This document shows positions 58,622-64,000 of a stretch of DNA of 64,000 bases, one piece after another (within the stretch, counting starts at the first letter, position 1; the number at the start of each line of letters is the position of its first letter). The translations under genes were made by a program, and so were the position numbers. Below the pieces are notes generated by a model. That model did not search any database. It saw nothing but the letters and a program-made list of their open reading frames with translations, and was not told the DNA's origin. This stretch comes from Heliocybe sulcata (Eukaryota; Basidiomycota; Agaricomycetes; Gloeophyllales; Gloeophyllaceae): positions 354,532-418,531 of the forward strand of contig ML213508.1 of the NCBI GenBank assembly GCA_004369045.1, given 5' to 3'.

Positions 58622-61600
58622 CTATTTCTCATCAGTGACAGTGTGCTGCGAATTCGCGGATATGAAGCCTATTCTCCTCCAATACTCTATCCACTGCAGG
58701 GCGTCAGCACCGGTCAAAGGGCCCAACTCCCGCAGCACCCTGCTAGCTTCCACAGCTCTATCCAAGGATAACTTCGGGAGGCCCATCGCTTCCTTGATGG
58801 GGTCGTTCTCCGCGAGGCCAGCCGACCGGAAGAAATCTAGAAGCAGGGAGGCAGGGTTGTCGCGGATTGATTCCGCAGATGTACTTTCGCGTTCGACAAT
58901 CCCCTTTAGCTTCGCGATCCATGTGCTGTAGGGAACGAAAGGAAGGTGAAGCTTCTCGGAGATCGGCGTGAAGACTGTTCGCCATGTCACGGGCTTAGGA
59001 CTGGCGAGATGAAGGACAGGCGGCAATGCGTTGCGCATCTCAAGAATGCTCGCAGCTGCAGCTTCAGCGGGGATCCAAGAGATTGTCTGGGAGTTCGGAG
59101 CTGAGAGCCGTGATCAGATCCCAAGCTAGATACGCACCTTCTCCGAATCAGGCAAGCATTTCGTATGCAGACTTGAGCGTACGAGGGATGGCACCCAGTC
59201 TTTGACCTTCCAGGCGCCGTTTGCGCTCCCTGCAACTTGACCTACTCGAATTACGAGAGGTCGAAGCTCGGTCCGAGAGGCAGACTCTGCGAGCAGCCGC
59301 TCGCACACCCACTTGGACTCGCTATACCCCGACCCTACTGCGGTATGTGCCTCCACGAATGTTTCATCTGTGACATTATGCATGTTTCCGGGAGCGTCTA
59401 CAATTAACCCGAAGTAAGCGCATGATGCTCTCTGTGGCATGCGATTGTTAACTTACTGCGAACGACACTGACCGAGCTGATGAAGACTAGGCGCGGTGGC
59501 GATGGCAGTCTTGAAGACAGTGCTAAGTCGACTAGATTGCGCATACCCTGAATGTGTCCGCCAAAGGATTGCAAGGACATATTGAAATCAACAGTGTAGG
59601 CTGATGAGAGCAATGTCAGCTAGTTTAACTGTACTGCAGGTTACTGGAACATACCGTTATGTATGACGTGCGTGCAAGTATTGCGGATCTAGGTCATTCG
59701 CACCTGTGTCAGCTAGCTAGTCCCGCATCAATGTCGGGATCAGTTATACCTCTTCAGTGCAGTAAGGAGGCATTCCAAACTGCGTCCCGTTCACGTCAGC
59801 CGCGATGAGCACTAATTTAGGCAGGTCGAGCAGATGGACGTCCAGTCCTCTCTCTTCAAAGGCCTTCCTTTGCTTCTCGGTTTGAGTGCGACCAGAGCGG
59901 TCCTTCCTATTGATACCGTATACCTTTTCCACCGCGTTATCCTGGAGAAGCTGGGCCAGCATTTCAGCCCCGAGGCCCCCTGTACTGCCAGTCAGAATAA
60001 CTGTGTCTTTCTTCACCGGGGGTAAGGCAGAGATATGGGTGGGGAAGTTCTCGGTGTATTTCCTCAGCATCTCTTGCATTTCCGAAACCTTTGCGAGCTG
60101 AGATTCAGGAGATGCAGCATTGGACGCAAGGCTAGATGTCAGCTGAGTGGATATGAACGTCACCAGGCCTGCGATAGTAGGGTTTTCGTAGACAAAGCCG
60201 GAAGGCATATCTCTCACGTGACACCCTGCTTCTCGCAGAGCGCGGAGTAGCGAATTCCGTATCCAGGTGGCCTGCAAGCTTTAAAGAGAGTCATGGACGA
60301 ACTACCAATGCTCTTTCGCATCTTACCTGTCGCAGCCATGCTGGAACAAGTCATCGCCATCGGAGAGACGTCGCTTTAGTACTCGCTGTACAGCAGTACG
60401 CACGTATCTTTCGCGATTCTCGACAGACCAATCAGACGGAAGAGGGATGTCGGCCTGAGTCGTCTCGTCGACGGACTCGTACAGATGTTCTATCTCGGTT
60501 TCATATTCGGCCAAGACTGCCTGACGACGAGCCGTATTCTTTGCCGTGTAGGTGAAGGGTTTCGACGGCGACGCCACTAAGATCATCTAACAAAGCTGGT
60601 CAGCAAGCCTTTAGCATTTGAAGAAGAAGGCCACTACTTCTTTAAATATACGTGAGTGCTGCGGGGCATATTGATTCATAAGCTCGACCGTCGGCCTTTG
60701 CACTAGCTCAGGAAGTGCTCTCGAGAGCATAAATGAGCCTCACCAGATCAAGTTTCGGAACGTCGTGAGTTGATTCACGTCACTAGAATCAAACCTATAC
60801 GCTGGACGTGGATCGATCAGGACGCCTGCGTTAAACCTTCCACGGCCAAACATGACTGCAGCATTGACGTGTGGATCCCGATTCAAGATACTCTCTGACA
60901 AGCTGTTTAGCAGAGTTGTTTGCCTATGGATCCGATAAAAGAATTACCTAATGGTCCTGGGTTTGTCTTGAATCCGACATGAATATGTTGATCCTGCATT
61001 CAAGGAGCTAGGCTCACCTTCTCGCCCGTATTGTGCATTATTTGATCGTCGGTTCGTCCGTGTATCCTCCAGTAACCGGGTTCTGTTGGATGAGGCGACA
61101 AGAGATCACTGGTGGCATATCCATCTACACCGTTGACTTGCGTGTTCAAAACGCAGGGGAGCTGATACGGGTGGGCCTACATATCAAAAGAGCTCAGAAT
61201 GATGGAGGCGTCTGGTTTAAGAAGGAGCGTACAATCATTACGAATTCAAAATGTCCTTGTCCATCTGAAACAAAGTGGGTCTTGATGTGGGATGATATCC
61301 GGAAATATTCCCAGTCTTTACCGACGCTCTCTTAGGAGAAGACCCATAGTCAGTCACGCGACCTTGATACCTGACGAGCAATTCGAACGAGCGCTAACGC
61401 ACTGGGCAAAATGGTACTCATGATGCCGCCTTCAGTGCTGCACACTGTCAGATACACCAATCACGCTTAGCTAGATAAACAGCTTACCACCCGTACAAGA
61501 TGAAGACGGAAACCCCTTGAGACGAAAGACTGTCACCTGCTTCCTTAGATAGAGGGCCACCGCCATAGAGCTACGCCGAACCAAATCAAGATGTGGCATG

Positions 61601-62872
61601 GTGGACATCGTTTTAGAAGCTCTTACAATTCCGGCTATCTCTCGGAATGCACAAACTTTGTCCGAATCCTTGGACCATGCCTAGGAAAAATGTCATGAAG
61701 CGATTTCATAGCGCGGGTATACCCATACCTCAACAAAACTTGGCACGCAGAAAATGATGTCGCTCTTGGAGTCCAAAGCACCCTTGATAACACTGTCAGG
61801 GGTAGGAGCAGTAGCCGGACTTCTTGGCTTGAAAGAAGAGTTCACCAAACCACAAGCAGCCTGCACTATTGTCTTAACAATTGCGTTCATAAGGACAACA
61901 TTGATCACGAACCGTCCAGGCAGTCTGCATCATCCCCATTCCGTGGAACATGGGCATGGCATGGCAAGACAAGCGTACTCCTGTCAGATCGCGCTCTCCG
62001 AAGTCTTCGACATGCATTAGCTACTTGCAAAGAATACGAGGGCCAGCTTACTCACAGGGAATGACTCCCAACTGCAGCATCCTATAATGCGTCCAGATTA
62101 CGGGCTTGGGGAAAGCCGTAGAACCTGCATATCGGGCGTCGCGGTGGTCAGTAAGGAGGAATCTAACTCACAATTTAGACTACTTGCCAGAGGAATGTAA
62201 TATGATCGCCGGGTCATCCATATCGGGGCGTTCGAAGGAGAGTGGCTGAAACTCCTCGTCTTCGTTGTAGAGCTCTTCGAAAACGGGAATTTTGGATACA
62301 TCAGGTTGCGTGCAATTTTCGTCTGCTGCAAACATATCCAAAGATTGTTTTACCAGTTCCTGAAGCGCGCCTTCGCTCCCGACCACAACATGCGAGACTT
62401 TGACTTTCGAGAGGAGGTGAGCTATGGCGGAGGGCGAATTTCGCGGGGAGATAAGGAATGCCGCGTAGCCTGCGCGCACTATCCCCATCATGACCGTGAA
62501 ATATGTAATGGTGTCTATATGCCCATGAGATGATACAGAAAGAATACAAGGAGGAAACCAACCGGAAGCAGCCAGGACTGCGACGACTGCGGGCCCATCC
62601 TGGGTTTCATGGCTCCCGACCCGGGGTCGTAAGATGTGGCCTACTCTGTGTATAGCACGGACTGCCAAAGGCCATAGGATTTCATGGTCCACGCCATCCT
62701 CATCCGCATAGGCAAAAAGAGGGTGGTTGAGCGTATTGTGGTAGTGCCAATCGTAGATTTCCGGTAGGGTGAGAGATCCATCGAGAGGAGGGGGCCTGAA
62801 CGTCGGGCTACTGAGGGCCTGGGTAGAAGGCAACGGGGGCAACGGTAGACACTTGTAGTCAACGGCGGACAT
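58622..62872 (-). CDS. NRPS-like adenylate-forming reductase (A-T-R)
   Basis: The protein starts MSAVDYKCLPLPPLPSTQAL (62872). The adenylation domain has ILHSSGSTAFPKPVIWTH (P-loop-like core), PMFHGMGMMQTAW, FCVPSFVEVW, LYGGGPLSKEAG, STEGGIMSTI, GYATSDLLSPHPTEPGYW and GRTDDQIMHNTGEK. The carrier region has DDLFQHGCD joined by an intron to SLQATWIRNSLLRALRE, giving the phosphopantetheine site GCDSL. The reductase domain has VILTGSTGGLGAEMLAQLL (NADPH-binding loop), LVFISSVSVV, GYSESKWVCERLL (catalytic Tyr and Lys) and a C-terminal helical part ending SANSQHTVTDEK. The family activates a carboxylic acid as acyl-AMP, loads it on the carrier arm and reduces it to an aldehyde or alcohol. Basidiomycete members act on aryl or amino acids; the substrate here is not predictable by eye. 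About 12 introns, and no break seen. Confidence 0.93.
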
Positions 62873-64000
62873 AGATGGCGACGGGGCTTTGGGATGGCTT
62901 CCACTTTACGCAGCACTTGCTAGAAATAACAGGGTGTAGCTAAAGGGGGTCGAAACGCTCGTGAAAACTGAATATCAGAAGGTGCTTCAGAGTTAGTAAC
63001 AGTGCCTGGATGGAACTTCCACCCATCGGATCCGGTGTTGTGCTAATGAAATTGATATACGTACGGGACGAGGAGTCCCTTGGTCCGGACTATCCTGAAT
63101 ATACAGAGCAGCATTCAGGATATCGCAGCTCGTGGATACCCGACACCTATTGTATGAGCCGCAAGCATCTGTCAAGTCGGAAGTGAGCCCGAGTTGGCCG
63201 GGACATGCTCGCCGACCGCGAGGGTCGTCGGCTCACCTGAACAGAGTAGCGGCAACCTCGGGGTCCAAAACGGCCAAGTGTCTCCGCTGATTGAGCTCAT
63301 GCACCACATGCATCCACTGGCGGAAGGGTGATTCCTAAGTGCTTCCTGTCGTATACAATCAGTGACTAGCGAAGATACGAACACGATATTCACTCGGGTC
63401 GCGATCAAGGACCATGTCTATCGGCGAAATGATTCAGTTTATGAATTATTCGTTCGAACATATTCGATTAGGAACTGACAAGGTTCATCCGCAGGTGTGC
63501 CCGCGGGTAAGGAGAGAGTATAACTTGATGAGTTCAGGATAGCCATAAGTAGAGGCGAGGATTGAATATTGAATCTTCCCGGGAAATGTGGACGAGGACG
63601 TTTCCCATGCATGACCGCAGCCATTCCAGGACATTATCGTGCATAACTAGAGGTTCGTGCATATGCAGAAATGCTCGCTGGGCTGATCAAAACCCGACAT
63701 ATGCAATTGCGGACTCCTCTGCGTTCGCGGGAGACGCGGCAGGCTGACCCTCGCGGTATTCCATTACAAGATACAGAGACGCGCGGAGTTGCCAGGGTAA
63801 ATACCACACAGTTGCAAGCGTTACGTGTAACTTCAACTTGGAGCTTTGAAGTCAATCGTACTTGCAACGAAAGGACAGGAGGAAACGAAAGGACAGGAGG
63901 AAAGGACAGGCCACGTTGCTGACGTAAGCAGACGCGCTCTCAATCCGCCACCTGATTTGCCTTCCGCCACAACCAAGCCACAACCCCGTCTTGCTCTTGT
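62873..64000. other. Right-edge region upstream of the reductase
   Basis: 1.1 kb. A minus-strand piece at about 63345-63232 reads like an exon (FRQWMHVVHELNQRRHLAVL) with a GT donor behind it, and another at about 63150-63060 (CDILNAALYIQDSPDQGTP) could follow, but start and family are not clear, so no gene is called. The rest is reductase promoter and unassigned sequence. Confidence 0.4.
63866..63910. repeat. Short 18-bp tandem repeat, 2.5 copies
   Basis: The unit AACGAAAGGACAGGAGGA occurs at 63866-63883 and 63884-63901, followed by a partial copy AAGGACAGG to 63910. Purine-rich and non-coding as far as visible. Confidence 0.8.

Noticed and set aside
1-64000. tRNA or rRNA genes, CRISPR arrays, LTR or other virus-like elements
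   Set aside because: No convincing B-box in a tRNA-like context, no regular spaced repeats, no reverse transcriptase, integrase or capsid-like reading and no long terminal repeats were noticed.

Overview
This 64 kb window is nuclear DNA of a filamentous basidiomycete, most likely an Agaricomycete. The signs are genes broken by many short introns (about 45-65 nt, GT...AG), tightly packed genes on both strands, a chitin synthase fused to a myosin motor, a basidiomycete-style adenylate-forming reductase, and basidiomycete-type bZIP, tetraspan-like and AMSH proteins. All coordinates of spliced genes were obtained by reading exons by eye. Frames were checked across every junction for the bZIP, transaldolase-like, PIG-F, PHO13-like and AMSH genes, and across selected junctions for the others.

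Left part (1-15.5 kb): the 3' end of the replication-fork protector Tof1/Swi1/Timeless (+), a gene-poor stretch, a bZIP transcription factor (+), a transaldolase-fold protein that has lost its catalytic lysine (+), a second gene-poor stretch of 4 kb with a strong hairpin, and the GPI-anchor synthesis subunit PIG-F/Gpi11 (+). Just behind PIG-F lies a decayed partial copy of the SANT-domain gene found 8.5 kb further right.

Centre (16-31 kb): a four-helix membrane protein (+), a PHO13-type HAD phosphatase (+), an intracellular GH2 beta-mannosidase (+), a ZZZ3-like SANT chromatin protein (-), and the serine palmitoyltransferase subunit Lcb1 (-). Lcb1 is divergently paired with a 751-residue Ser/Pro-rich orphan (+).

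Right part (31-64 kb): a full-length PDR-type ABC transporter (+), the myosin-chitin synthase (-), a PP2A activator PTPA/Rrd (-), a Zrg17-like zinc transporter (+), an AMSH-type JAMM deubiquitinase with one unusually long intron (+), the ribosome-biogenesis protein SURF6/Rrp14 (-), a carnosine N-methyltransferase-like protein (+), a PhzF-fold protein (+), an unrecognised helical protein (-), and an intact NRPS-like adenylate-forming reductase (-). The last three could be a small specialised-metabolism neighbourhood.

Most genes are unrelated housekeeping genes with no operon logic. Three close divergent pairs (Lcb1/orphan, PTPA/Zrg17-like, SURF6/methyltransferase) probably share promoters. No tRNA, rRNA, CRISPR array, LTR element or complete transposon was recognised. 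The most interesting item is the transaldolase-like protein, which looks like a pseudoenzyme conserved as an open, well-spliced gene.
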